A stretch of DNA of 64,000 nt from assembly GCA_035328465.1 (NCBI GenBank), contig DAOLIQ010000007.1, forward strand, positions 1 through 64,000, read 5' to 3'. Source of the stretch: JADJEI01 sp035328465 (GTDB taxonomy: Bacteria; Bacteroidota; Ignavibacteria; Ignavibacteriales; Ignavibacteriaceae). Positions 26,725 through 36,330 of the stretch are shown here, piece after piece (within the stretch, counting starts at the first letter, position 1; each line of letters begins with the position of its first letter). A model generated the notes under the pieces. It did not search any database, had not been told where the DNA came from, and worked only from the letters and a program-made list of their open reading frames with translations. A program made the translations under genes and the position numbers.

Positions 26725-27422
26725 AAACAATTGCATTGATAGGCGCTGACGGTTCCGGCAAAACAACCATAGCAAACAAGATAATGAATGAGCCTCCGGT
26801 TCCATTAAAATATCTTTATATGGGTTTAAATATTGAATCAAGCAATTATGCGCTGCCAACCTCACGGCTTGCGTATAAATTCAAATTGTGGGAATATAAA
26901 AGAAAGCACAAGCACTTAAAAAATGTTCAACTAAAAAACTTATCACTTCATCAAATAGACGATAACCGTCGAGGTGATCCACGCGGTAAAATTGGAGCTG
27001 CTGCGCGATTAATAAAAAGAGTTTCGGAGGAACTTTATAGATTATTTATTTCGTGGACATTTCAAATCCGGGGTTACAATGTGCTATTCGATCGTCATTT
27101 TATTTTTGACGCAGCAACAAGTGCAACGGGCGAAGAATTAAAAAAGCAGCGATTCACAAATAAAATTCATAGATGGTTTCTTAACAAGGTTTATTCGAAG
27201 CCTGATCTTGTAATATTCCTTCATGCACCGGCAGAGGTTCTTTATGAAAGAAAACATGAAGTTGATGTAGAATACCTGCAGACAAGAACGGAGACCTTTT
27301 TGAAAGTTGGAAAGAATTTAAAGAATTTCGTAGTAGTAGATTCAACCCAACCTATCGATAGCGTATTCGAACAAGTGAAAAAAACAATTATTGAATTTGT
27401 TAATAATGGGAAATCAATTTAA
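26721..27422 (+). CDS. Thymidylate-kinase-like small-molecule kinase
   Basis: A 233-residue P-loop kinase with Walker A GADGSGKTT at residues 8-16 and FDRHFIFDA (the DR region of thymidylate kinases) near residue 116. PDLVIFLHAPAEVLYERK near 165 matches the strand and lid-entry region of the family. It departs from housekeeping Tmk in the lid, and such copies in polysaccharide loci are not thought to act on dTMP. The phosphoryl acceptor is unknown. It overlaps the HPr-kinase-like gene by four bases and is followed after 28 bases by the ATP-grasp gene, so the three are a unit. Confidence 0.82.
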   Translation: MKTIALIGADGSGKTTIANKIMNEPPVPLKYLYMGLNIESSNYALPTSRLAYKFKLWEYKRKHKHLKNVQLKNLSLHQIDDNRRGDPRGKIGAAARLIKRVSEELYRLFISWTFQIRGYNVLFDRHFIFDAATSATGEELKKQRFTNKIHRWFLNKVYSKPDLVIFLHAPAEVLYERKHEVDVEYLQTRTETFLKVGKNLKNFVVVDSTQPIDSVFEQVKKTIIEFVNNGKSI

Positions 27423-27450
27423 AATTAAATAGAAACTTAAACCGGCAGCA

Positions 27451-28674
27451 ATGGAAAAAATAAAAAGTAAAAATGGAAAACCTTACGCAGTACTTATCGA
27501 TATGGACTATCTAACAGGATTGCAGTCCTCAAGATTATTAGCAGAACGCGGTGTACCTATTCTTGGTTTGGCAAATAATCCATCTCACTATTGTGCAAGC
27601 ACCAACACTTGCGAAAAGGTTTTCAAAGTTGACACAAAAAGTCAGGAGCTAATTGATTTGCTTATGGAAATGGGGCCAAAGTTTGAATTAAAACCTGTTC
27701 TCTATCCATGTCAGGACAACAGTGTGTTGTTAGTCTCGCGTAATCGTCTGCAGCTTTCAAAATTCTACCACATCTCCCTACCCTCTGAAGAAACAGTAGA
27801 ACTGTTGATGGATAAATATAAATTTTATGACTTTGCTGTAAGAGAAAATCTTCCAGTTGCAAAATTTTACTTGTTAAAATCAAAGGAAGATGCTATCACT
27901 GTTGCAAAGCACTTAACCTTTCCGGCTATAATCAAACCGCCGATGAAAAGTGCTAAGTGGGAACAGTACTCCAAACTTCATAAAGTTTATAAGGTCTTTA
28001 GCGAAGAAGAATATCTTAAAACTTACGAAATGTGTTCGCAGTGGGCAGATACTTTAATGGTGCAGGAATGGATAGTTGGAACCGATTCCGATTTGTATTC
28101 GAGCAATTGTTATTATAATTCTAAATCTGAACCATTAGCAACTTTTACTGCAAAAAAACTGAGGCAGTGGCCTCCTGAGACTGGTAACACAGCTCTTGGC
28201 ATTGATTGTATTGACGATGAAGTCGTAAGAATCTCGCACGAACTTTTTAAAAAAGTTAACTACGTTGGCTTGGTTTACCTCGAATTAAAAAAAGATATCC
28301 GGACAGGAAAATATTATATCATTGAACCAAACATCGGCAGACCTACAGGCAGATCAGCGCTGTCTGAAGCTTGCGGTGTTGATTTACTTTACACTATGTA
28401 CTGCGATTGTCTCGGACTGCCACTCCCCTCTTCCCGATTTCAGACTTACAAAGGCATCAAGTGGATACATATTCGTACTGACTTGCAATCAGCGATAAAT
28501 TATTGGAAGAAGGATCAATTGACAATCGGAGAATATTTTAAATCAGTGAGTGGTCCAAAGTACTTTGCAGTATTTTCATTGAAAGACCCAAAACCTTTTC
28601 TTGGTGAAATGAAATTGATATTAGCGTTCATATTCAAGTCACTATTTAGCGGGAAAAAACTTGAGCAAACTTAA
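27451..28674 (+). CDS. ATP-grasp ligase
   Basis: A 407-residue ATP-grasp protein of the carboxylate-amine (or carboxylate-thiol) ligase type. It has an N-terminal pre-ATP-grasp region (about 1-115), an ATP-binding part with FPAIIKPPMKSAKWEQ (about 153-168) and MVQEWIVGTDSDLY (about 206-219), and the metal-binding IIEPNIGRPTGRSA near residue 290. These enzymes activate a carboxylate as an acyl phosphate and join it to an amine. In phosphonate pathways some ATP-grasp enzymes attach amino acids. Here the substrate pair is unknown. It ends the five-gene block with the PEP mutase; a weak terminator follows. Confidence 0.85.
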   Translation: MEKIKSKNGKPYAVLIDMDYLTGLQSSRLLAERGVPILGLANNPSHYCASTNTCEKVFKVDTKSQELIDLLMEMGPKFELKPVLYPCQDNSVLLVSRNRLQLSKFYHISLPSEETVELLMDKYKFYDFAVRENLPVAKFYLLKSKEDAITVAKHLTFPAIIKPPMKSAKWEQYSKLHKVYKVFSEEEYLKTYEMCSQWADTLMVQEWIVGTDSDLYSSNCYYNSKSEPLATFTAKKLRQWPPETGNTALGIDCIDDEVVRISHELFKKVNYVGLVYLELKKDIRTGKYYIIEPNIGRPTGRSALSEACGVDLLYTMYCDCLGLPLPSSRFQTYKGIKWIHIRTDLQSAINYWKKDQLTIGEYFKSVSGPKYFAVFSLKDPKPFLGEMKLILAFIFKSLFSGKKLEQT

Positions 28675-28692
28675 TATCAGATTAACAACTGC

Positions 28693-28724
28693 AAAAAAGA
28701 TTTAAAATATTTTTTAATCTTTTT
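28693..28724 (+). terminator. Weak AT-rich terminator after the ATP-grasp gene
   Basis: AAAAAGATT and AATCTTTTT can pair across a T/A-rich interior. The hairpin is weak but lies 19 bases after the stop codon and before a 140-base gap to the next gene. Confidence 0.45.
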
Positions 28725-28869
28725 CCGAAATGAGATTTTTTCAAAATATTAATACATAAATATTAGGATTTTTTGTAAAAATAAATCATCAATTATTTGC
28801 AGATGAACTATTTTATTTCTAATATTGAATAAGACATTTCGAAGTGAGTAAGAAAAATATTTATTGACT

Positions 28870-31710
28870 ATGATAAATTCACAAGGCGTTCAAAATAAGC
28901 TTCTAATAATTTTAAGCTTGGTATTTTTGGGCGTAATTGCTCACGCACAAAGTTTTAAAACGATTACTTCTTTAGGGACTATATCCTCCACTGCCAATAC
29001 CGCTGATAAACCACAATCTAAAGTTTGGTTTCATGGCGGGTATTGGTGGACCGTGATTCCTGTCAGTGGGGGAACTTATATTTACAGACTGGAAGGCACG
29101 ACATGGATACAAAAAAATCAAATTTCAGCTTCTAGTTCATTTAAAGCTGACATTAAGTCCCAAGGCGACACGGTTAATATTCTCCTCGTCTCACCAAATA
29201 TTCCAAGCTCTCAAACTGCAAAGTTTATAAGATATGTGTTTAATTCAGGATCTTCAACATATTCATCACTAAGTTCCACGAACGTAACACTCGACTCCTA
29301 TAGCGAAAGTGCAACAATAGATGTTGATAGCAATTTGCGATTCTGGTTAGCCTCCGATGGTGGGGGATCTGCAGCTGCTTCGGGCTTAAAAAAAATAAAT
29401 GTACGTTGGAGTGATTATCCATATTCAACTTGGAGCGATTCTATTACAATCGCGACCGGAGTTTCTTATGATGATATTTGTGCAATCACTGCTTACGACC
29501 CGGACGGACCGAGTAAGATTGGAATAATGTACTCAGATCAGGCATCATCCAGTTTCAGATTTGCTTATCATATAGACGGGGATAATGTAAATACTTGGAC
29601 AAAAGAAACAATTGTGTCTGATCCTACCCCTGGCACAGGAGTAGGAGATGATCATATTAATTTAAAAGTTGGCTCCGATGGAACTATTTACGCAGCAGTA
29701 AAAACCGGTTATGATGCAACAGACTATCCCCAGATAGGATTATTAGTAAAAAGTCATTCCGGTTCTTGGAGTTCGATTTACACAGTCACCGAACATGATG
29801 ACCTTGATCCCGGGACAAGACCTATCGTATTATTAAATGAAGCCAGTGGTACAGTTACAGTAATATATTCAGCTGCAGATGGACAATATGACGATCTTCT
29901 TTATAAAGAATCGCCTATCAGTTCAATTAGTTTTCCAACCCGTGCTCAATATCTCGTTTATGCAACTGAAGACTACCGCGATGTCTCGAGTTCAAAAGAA
30001 AATTATTCCGATAGTACAGTTATTGTTTATTCAACCTCTTCATCAATTTGGGAGGGTGTGATCGCAAAAAGAACTGATGTTTCTACAACGAATGGTGCAG
30101 GTTACTCATTAGCCTTCGACGGAATAGATGATGTGCTAAGAGTAGAAAGTAATTCCACAATTAATTTAACAGGCTCACTGACAATTGAAGCATGGATTAA
30201 CCCATCTTCTTTACAGAGTCGTTCTATTTTAAATAAAACATCTGGCTCTTCAAATGGATACGAGCTGGCAATCACTTCCGCTGGCAAAGTAACTTTTAGA
30301 ATTGATAACACTACATTGACATCGTCTCAAACATATTCTGCAAATACTTGGACTCATATAGCCGCTACCTTTAATTCATCCGGTGGCAGCATGAAGATTT
30401 ACATTAATGGTGTGCTTGATCCAAATTCTACGACTAGTTCTATAAGCAGTAATTCGGCAAGACTACTCATTAGTGCAACAACAAGTAATTACTTCAATGG
30501 GCAATTGGATGAAATACGTTTATGGAATACCGTAAGATCAGAGACACAAATTCAGGCGAATATGTGCCAAAAGTTAACCGGAAGTGAAACTAACTTAATT
30601 GGCTACTGGAATTTTGACACACCCGAAGGTTTAAACGTTCCTGATAAAACTTCCAATAATAATTACGCTACAATGCACGACATGGCTAATTATGTTTATG
30701 ACTGGTCCGGTGCAGCAATCGGAGACGAGAGTGCTTCTGATTATGATCCAACTGGTGGATTCACACAAAATTTAAGTCATTCTGATGGTGACGATATTAC
30801 TGCGACAACCACTGGGGGAACAATTACGGGATTACAATTATATCGCGTGGATTCAACTCCACTCAGGACGGGGGCAACCAATACAGCAGACACTCTTACT
30901 ACAATCAGCCCTTATCGCTTTTGGGGTGTAAAAGTAATTGGCAGCAGTAGTCCAACTTATACACTCACTTATAATTACGACGGACATCCTGGAATTTTTT
31001 CAGAAAGTGGATTAAATTTATTGTTTAGAGATAACTTAGCTGATGATACTTGGTCGGAGTTGTATGCGACTCTTAACACATCTACCAATACATTGACTAA
31101 AACCGGTTTGACGGGAACTGAGTTTGCTCTTGCCAGTAGTGTCGATCCCCTTCCCGTCGAACTTTCATCCTTCAGTGCTCAAATAATTAATAAAAATGTT
31201 ATCCTTAATTGGGAAACAGCTACAGAAGTCAGGAATTATGGTTTTGATGTCGAGAAATCTTTTGATGGAAAAGTCTTTATTAAACTTGGCTTTGTGCAAG
31301 GCAACGGAAACAGCAATTCAAATAAGTATTATTCGTTTGAAGACAATTCTCCTGAAACTGGAATTAATTATTACAGGCTGAAACAGATTGATACAGATGG
31401 CTCATTCGAATATTCCAAAATCATTTCTATAAATTTAAATGTCCCGACAGAGTTCACACTTTCGCAAAATTATCCCAATCCGTTTAACCCAACCACTACC
31501 ATTGATTTTACGCTTCCATCGGACACTTTCGTCTCGTTAAAAGTATATGATCTTTTAGGAAACGAAACCACCTCGCTGATTAGTGAACCGAAGGAGGCAG
31601 GCAGTTATTCTCTTCAGTTTGATGGTACGAATCTTGCCAGTGGTAATTACATTTATGTAATAAACGCTGGCGGCAAGATCATTACTAAAAAGATGACTTT
31701 GTTAAAATAG
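28870..31710 (+). CDS. Secreted LamG-domain protein with T9SS sorting domain
   Basis: A 946-residue surface or secreted protein. It has a signal peptide ending near AHAQ and an N-terminal beta-propeller-like region (about 25-400) with aromatic WFHGGYWW motifs. A LamG/concanavalin-A-like domain (about 415-585) begins SLAFDGIDDVLRV and contains WTHIAATFN and LDEIRLWN. A region of unknown fold is followed by an Ig-like part starting LPVELSSFSA, and a type A sorting domain with LSQNYPNPFNPTTTIDF. ATG 28870 is preferred over TTG 28864. It interrupts the polysaccharide locus, and a carbohydrate-binding role at the surface would fit, but that is inference. Confidence 0.88.
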   Translation: MINSQGVQNKLLIILSLVFLGVIAHAQSFKTITSLGTISSTANTADKPQSKVWFHGGYWWTVIPVSGGTYIYRLEGTTWIQKNQISASSSFKADIKSQGDTVNILLVSPNIPSSQTAKFIRYVFNSGSSTYSSLSSTNVTLDSYSESATIDVDSNLRFWLASDGGGSAAASGLKKINVRWSDYPYSTWSDSITIATGVSYDDICAITAYDPDGPSKIGIMYSDQASSSFRFAYHIDGDNVNTWTKETIVSDPTPGTGVGDDHINLKVGSDGTIYAAVKTGYDATDYPQIGLLVKSHSGSWSSIYTVTEHDDLDPGTRPIVLLNEASGTVTVIYSAADGQYDDLLYKESPISSISFPTRAQYLVYATEDYRDVSSSKENYSDSTVIVYSTSSSIWEGVIAKRTDVSTTNGAGYSLAFDGIDDVLRVESNSTINLTGSLTIEAWINPSSLQSRSILNKTSGSSNGYELAITSAGKVTFRIDNTTLTSSQTYSANTWTHIAATFNSSGGSMKIYINGVLDPNSTTSSISSNSARLLISATTSNYFNGQLDEIRLWNTVRSETQIQANMCQKLTGSETNLIGYWNFDTPEGLNVPDKTSNNNYATMHDMANYVYDWSGAAIGDESASDYDPTGGFTQNLSHSDGDDITATTTGGTITGLQLYRVDSTPLRTGATNTADTLTTISPYRFWGVKVIGSSSPTYTLTYNYDGHPGIFSESGLNLLFRDNLADDTWSELYATLNTSTNTLTKTGLTGTEFALASSVDPLPVELSSFSAQIINKNVILNWETATEVRNYGFDVEKSFDGKVFIKLGFVQGNGNSNSNKYYSFEDNSPETGINYYRLKQIDTDGSFEYSKIISINLNVPTEFTLSQNYPNPFNPTTTIDFTLPSDTFVSLKVYDLLGNETTSLISEPKEAGSYSLQFDGTNLASGNYIYVINAGGKIITKKMTLLK

Positions 31711-31880
31711 TCGCCTCCCGGTAAATAATTCACATTTTGGAATTGTTTGCAGACAATGAAGCATGTTTTAATTGACGATAACTATGTAAAGTTATTTAGG
31801 AACTTTTGTGATTTTTTGTTTACAATTTTAGAGGGTAATATTATTACCGAACTACAAGTAAATTTTTCTTATTGAGTTTA

Positions 31881-32978
31881 ATGAACAATATTATTTTTAT
31901 TGAAGATCAAAATTTCGAGTTAGTAAGTAAATGGGATAAATTTGTAGCCTCACATCCAGGAGGACAAATTTATTTCACAACAGACTGGTTAAAAATCATC
32001 CAGCAGGAATCTGGTGAAAAGTTAATACGATTAGCCTGTGTTGATGATGATGAAAATATTCTCGGTGTTTTACCGTTAATGACAACGAAAGGATTTCCAT
32101 TTGGTATGGGGGGAGTTGCCGGTTCAGCAAGATTGTCGTCCTTGCCGCGAACTCCAATAGGGGGTCCATTATCCTTCTCCTCTGAAGTTGATGCTTTACT
32201 AATTGATGAAGCTATACTTTTACTGCAAAAATTTCCGCGTAAAATCCTGCAGTTAAAATCAATGTCGGATAAATTAAATAACTCTAAAAATGATTTGGTT
32301 TGTGTGCCTTGGAGAGAATCTTACTTGCTGGATATTCCTGTAGATAGTCTTAAAGAGATACGTTACGGCGATTCAAAAAATCATACTAAAATAAAAACAG
32401 GAATCAACAAATCATTAAATTCTGGAGTTAAGTTTGGAGTCTCCACTGACATAAGTGATTTAAAAGAATGGTATAAACTATTTCTTGATACGATGCAGCA
32501 GCATTTTACTCCTGCAAGATCACTAATGTTTTTTCAAAATTTGTGGGTCAATTTTTATGATCGCGGTATGATGAAATTATATACCGCCAGCTACGAAAAC
32601 AAAATGATTGCAGGATCAATTTTATTTTATTTCGGTAAGAATGTTACATACGCCTTTAATGGAAGCGATAAGGAATTCTTAAATCTTCGACCTAATGATT
32701 TAATTCATTGGCATGCAATTATTGAAGCCCAACAGAATGGATTTAGTAGTTATGACTTTGGTGAGGTTTCTAAAAATGACGCAGGTTTAGCCGCATATAA
32801 AAAAAAGTGGGGAACAAAAATTGTACAGATTTACCATTACTATTTCCCGGAGCAGATTTCACTCTATGGTAATGAAATTGACATAGAAAGCGCCGAAGGT
32901 TTGAAGCAAAAGATAATAAAAAGACTACCTTCAAATATATTTGCTCATCTTGGGGAATGGACCTATAAATATCTTTAA
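31881..32978 (+). CDS. FemAB/GNAT-like acyltransferase (copy 2)
   Basis: A 365-residue FemAB-like protein. FPFGMGGVAGSARLSSLPRT (about residue 75) and the C-terminal LRPNDLIHWHAI, followed by DFGEVSKNDAGLAAYKKKWG, closely match copy 3 at 33966, showing a duplication. The predicted fold is two GNAT domains. The acyl donor and acceptor are unknown; modification of the polysaccharide or its lipid carrier by an amino acid is possible. The ATG at 31881 is preferred to a TTG nine bases upstream; neither has a strong ribosome-binding site. The deacetylase gene follows seven bases after the stop. Confidence 0.8.
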   Translation: MNNIIFIEDQNFELVSKWDKFVASHPGGQIYFTTDWLKIIQQESGEKLIRLACVDDDENILGVLPLMTTKGFPFGMGGVAGSARLSSLPRTPIGGPLSFSSEVDALLIDEAILLLQKFPRKILQLKSMSDKLNNSKNDLVCVPWRESYLLDIPVDSLKEIRYGDSKNHTKIKTGINKSLNSGVKFGVSTDISDLKEWYKLFLDTMQQHFTPARSLMFFQNLWVNFYDRGMMKLYTASYENKMIAGSILFYFGKNVTYAFNGSDKEFLNLRPNDLIHWHAIIEAQQNGFSSYDFGEVSKNDAGLAAYKKKWGTKIVQIYHYYFPEQISLYGNEIDIESAEGLKQKIIKRLPSNIFAHLGEWTYKYL

Positions 32979-32985
32979 TTTATGG

Positions 32986-33900
32986 ATGAGCATGATCAAT
33001 AAAATTTTCTACATAATTAAGCCAATCATTCCTCGGAAAATTCAAATTTATTTGAGACGTTTTTTAATTAACATTAAACTTAAAAAATATAGCAGTGTTT
33101 GGCCCATCCTTGAATCAGCAGAGAAGAAACCAGAAGGATTTCCAGATTGGAAGGACAATAAAAAGTTTGTATTCGTTTTAACCCACGACGTTGAGCTTCA
33201 AGGCGGACATGATAAATGCATCGAATTGATGAAACTTGAAATGCATCTTGGCTTCAGATCTTCGTTTAATTTTGTGCCTGAACGATATACTGTTTCTCCT
33301 GATCTGAGAAATACACTAGTAAAAAATGGGTTTGAAGTTGGAGTGCATGGATTAAATCACGACGGGAAACTTTTTAGCTCAAAAGAAGTTTTTTCTGCCA
33401 GAGCAAAAAAAATTAATGAATACTTGAAGCAATGGAATGCAGTTGGTTTTCGTGCGCCAGCAATGCATCATAATCTTGAGTGGCAGCATGAATTAAATGT
33501 AAAGTATGACCTTTCAACATTTGATACAGATCCATTCGAGCCGCAGTCTGACGGCGTTGGAACTATCTTTCCATTCTTTGTTAAAAATGGAAATTCAATC
33601 GGTGGTTATTGGGAATTTCCTTACACACTCGTTCAAGATTTTACGCTTTTAATATTAATGAACGAATCAAATGAAATTTGGAAAAAGAAACTTGATTGGA
33701 TTGTTGAAAAAGGCGGAATGGCATTACTGAATGTTCATCCTGATTATATTAATTTTTCAAATAGTCCAAATCAAATAGAAGAATTTTCTTTCACACATTA
33801 CAAGGCATTCCTTATGTATGTTAAAACCAAGTACAAACATGAATATTGGAATCCATTGCCATGTGAATTGGCTGAATATCTAAGTCAGAATTACTTATAG
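32986..33900 (+). CDS. Polysaccharide deacetylase (NodB-like)
   Basis: A protein of about 304 residues with the NodB-type catalytic core. FVLTHDVEL (about residues 60-68) supplies the catalytic base and metal Asp, GVHGLNHDG (about 120-128) supplies the metal histidines, and VGFRAPAMHH (about 155) gives the conserved Arg. It removes acetyl groups from N-acetyl sugars. No signal peptide is evident, so it probably acts in the cytoplasm or at the inner membrane on an intermediate. The start is ATG 32986 or 32992. It lies between FemAB-like copies 2 and 3, which suggests deacetylation followed by re-acylation of an amino sugar. Confidence 0.85.
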   Translation: MSMINKIFYIIKPIIPRKIQIYLRRFLINIKLKKYSSVWPILESAEKKPEGFPDWKDNKKFVFVLTHDVELQGGHDKCIELMKLEMHLGFRSSFNFVPERYTVSPDLRNTLVKNGFEVGVHGLNHDGKLFSSKEVFSARAKKINEYLKQWNAVGFRAPAMHHNLEWQHELNVKYDLSTFDTDPFEPQSDGVGTIFPFFVKNGNSIGGYWEFPYTLVQDFTLLILMNESNEIWKKKLDWIVEKGGMALLNVHPDYINFSNSPNQIEEFSFTHYKAFLMYVKTKYKHEYWNPLPCELAEYLSQNYL

Positions 33901-33965
33901 TGTCTTGAGTAATTGAGTTGCGCTATGCTGATGGTTATTTAATAATCAATTAGCAAAGAACAATT

Positions 33966-35060
33966 ATGTATAAAATTATTGAAGCTTCCTCGGATGAAAA
34001 TGAAAGAATAACAAATTATCTTTCAATAAATAACGAAGCATCTTTTTACCATTTACCTAAATGGGTAGATATTCTTTCGAAAGAGTCTGGTCAAAAAGCA
34101 ATTAAACTATTATGCTTAGATGAGCATGATAATATTGTTGGATATATTCCTCTTTTATACACGAAAGGATTACCTTTTGGATTAGGAGGTATTTTAGCTT
34201 CGCAGAGATTAGCTTCTCTGCCCAGATCTCCGATTGCCGGGCCAATAGCAGATGATGCTGAAGTTTTAAAACTATTGATTGATTCAGCGATAGAAATTGC
34301 TAAATCTAAACCAAAAATAATTTTACAACTAAAATATGAATGCGGAAACCTTGATCAGATTGAAGACAAGTTAATTCGAGTACCTTGGCGTAAGTCTTAT
34401 TACAAAGAATTGCCTCCCAAAGGGATTAAAATAGAATTCGCCAACCAAAAGGCAGAAAAAGAAATTCATAGATCATTCAATAAAGCAAAAGAATATAATA
34501 TTAAAATTCGTGAAGCTTCGAACATTGACGACCTTCGTAATTGGTATAAGCTTTACCTAAAAACTATGAGATATCACACAACCCCATCGAGGCGATTTAG
34601 TTTTTTCAAGGACCTATGGAGTGAATTTCACGGCAGCGGTTTAATGAGTATTTCATTGGTTGAGATGCAGGAGCATTCTCGAATACACCTTATAAATGGA
34701 GCTATTTCATTTAGGTACAAGGATAGAATTTACGGAGCGTTTAAAGGCAGTGATCGAAAATATTTTAAATATCGTGTCAATGATTTGCTTCATTGGTATG
34801 AATTGAACAAAGCACAGGAAGAAGGATTCAGAATTTTTGATATGGGCGAGGTACAGGGCGAACATGACGGACTCGATCATTATAAAAAGAAATGGGGTAT
34901 GAATGAAAGCGAAATTTTTCATTACTATCTTAAGGCTGACTATCAAATTAAGGAAAAATTAGATCCGGGAAATAATTCCTCATTCATTGCAAAACTCTGG
35001 CGTTATGTACCACTGCCATTAATAGAGTTATCCGGATCAATCACTAACCATTTTCTCTAA
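33966..35060 (+). CDS. FemAB/GNAT-like acyltransferase (copy 3)
   Basis: A 364-residue paralogue of copy 2, with LPFGLGGILASQRLASLPRS near residue 75 and YRVNDLLHWYELNKAQ, then DMGEVQGEHDGLDHYKKKWG near the C-terminus. Both flank the deacetylase gene. The acceptor is unknown. It is part of the same plus-strand run and is followed 33 bases later by a glycosyltransferase gene. Confidence 0.8.
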   Translation: MYKIIEASSDENERITNYLSINNEASFYHLPKWVDILSKESGQKAIKLLCLDEHDNIVGYIPLLYTKGLPFGLGGILASQRLASLPRSPIAGPIADDAEVLKLLIDSAIEIAKSKPKIILQLKYECGNLDQIEDKLIRVPWRKSYYKELPPKGIKIEFANQKAEKEIHRSFNKAKEYNIKIREASNIDDLRNWYKLYLKTMRYHTTPSRRFSFFKDLWSEFHGSGLMSISLVEMQEHSRIHLINGAISFRYKDRIYGAFKGSDRKYFKYRVNDLLHWYELNKAQEEGFRIFDMGEVQGEHDGLDHYKKKWGMNESEIFHYYLKADYQIKEKLDPGNNSSFIAKLWRYVPLPLIELSGSITNHFL

Positions 35061-35093
35061 TTTTTGAAATGACTTTTGAAAAATATTTTTGAT

Positions 35094-36284
35094 ATGATAA
35101 AAAATAAAAAAGTAAATATTTGCATGGTGGTTTTCTCTTCTTACCCGATTGATGTTCGTGTTAGACGCGAAGCTGAAGCATTAATTGCCGAAGGAATGAA
35201 TGTTGATGTTCTTTGCCGAACTTCACGAAACGAACTGCCAACAGAAAATGTGCGAGGAGTTAATGCTTATAGATTAAAGCTAAACCGCAAAAGATCGGGG
35301 AAGATTGGTTACATCTGGGAGTACATCTATTTTTTTATGTGGGCATTTTGGAAAGTGACTACTCTAAATTTTACTAAGCATTATAATATAGTGCATGTAC
35401 ACAACATGCCAGACTTTTTAGTATTTACAAGTCTTATCCCAAAACTATTCGGCTGCAAAGTTGTATTAGATCTGCACGACCCGATGCCGGAATTATTTAC
35501 ATCTATATTCAAAACTTCTCAGAATAGTTTCGTTTACAAACTACTTTTAAAAATTGAAAAGATCAGTATTTGGTATTCAGATGTTGTCCTGACTCCAAAT
35601 CTTGCATTCAAAAATATGTTTGCAAAAAGAAGTTGTTCAGAGAATAAAGTTCATATAATAATGAATTCGCCGGATGAAAATGTCTTCAAGTATATTAACA
35701 ATACAGAACGAAATGGTTCGTTGAAATCGAGTTATGTTTTGATGTATCACGGTGCAATCATTGAGCAGCATGGGCTTGATATTGGTTTAAAAGCGGTAGC
35801 ACTTTTGAGGGATAAAATTCCTGATATAAAACTGGTTATTTTTGGGTCAGGTAATTTCCAGCCATACGCTGAAAAGCTGATTGAGGAATTGAAAATACAT
35901 AATCTGATTGAGATAAGAGGTGCTGTAATTAATGATGAGATTGCTATGTTCATTCCCAAAATTGATCTTGGAATTATTCCCAACCGGTTGAACAATTTTA
36001 CTCAATTAAATTTTCCTGTAAGAATTTTTGAATATTTGATAAATAAAAAACCTGTAATTGTTCCAAAGACTAAAGGCATCTCTGATTATTTTGGAGATGA
36101 CCAAATTTTTTATTTTGAACCAGGCAATGCTGAAAATCTGGCAGAAAAAATTTACGAAGTTTATACTAATAAAAATTATAGAGAAGACACATTGCAAAAA
36201 GCAATCAGTGTTTATGAAAAATATAGATGGCAGGACCAAAAGAAACAACTAACTGCAATTGAAAAAGCATTGGCTAAGGACTAA
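35094..36284 (+). CDS. Family 4 glycosyltransferase
   Basis: A 396-residue GT-B fold glycosyltransferase. The N-terminal acceptor domain has SSYPIDVRVRREAEAL and IVHVHNMPDF. The C-terminal donor-binding domain has LMYHGAIIEQHGLDIG (about residue 222) and FPVRIFEYLINKKPVIV (about 310), where the Glu contacts the nucleotide sugar. It adds a sugar to the growing lipid-linked repeat unit at the cytoplasmic face. The start is uncertain: ATG 35094 or TTG 35076. Confidence 0.88.
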   Translation: MIKNKKVNICMVVFSSYPIDVRVRREAEALIAEGMNVDVLCRTSRNELPTENVRGVNAYRLKLNRKRSGKIGYIWEYIYFFMWAFWKVTTLNFTKHYNIVHVHNMPDFLVFTSLIPKLFGCKVVLDLHDPMPELFTSIFKTSQNSFVYKLLLKIEKISIWYSDVVLTPNLAFKNMFAKRSCSENKVHIIMNSPDENVFKYINNTERNGSLKSSYVLMYHGAIIEQHGLDIGLKAVALLRDKIPDIKLVIFGSGNFQPYAEKLIEELKIHNLIEIRGAVINDEIAMFIPKIDLGIIPNRLNNFTQLNFPVRIFEYLINKKPVIVPKTKGISDYFGDDQIFYFEPGNAENLAEKIYEVYTNKNYREDTLQKAISVYEKYRWQDQKKQLTAIEKALAKD

Positions 36285-36330
36285 TAAATTCCCATTAAAA
36301 TTATGACAACACCATCCTCGAATAATATTT

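Noticed and set aside
26721..27422. Housekeeping thymidylate kinase
   Set aside because: The lid and middle regions differ and the gene overlaps an HPr-kinase-like gene inside a polysaccharide locus, so a specialised kinase is more likely.
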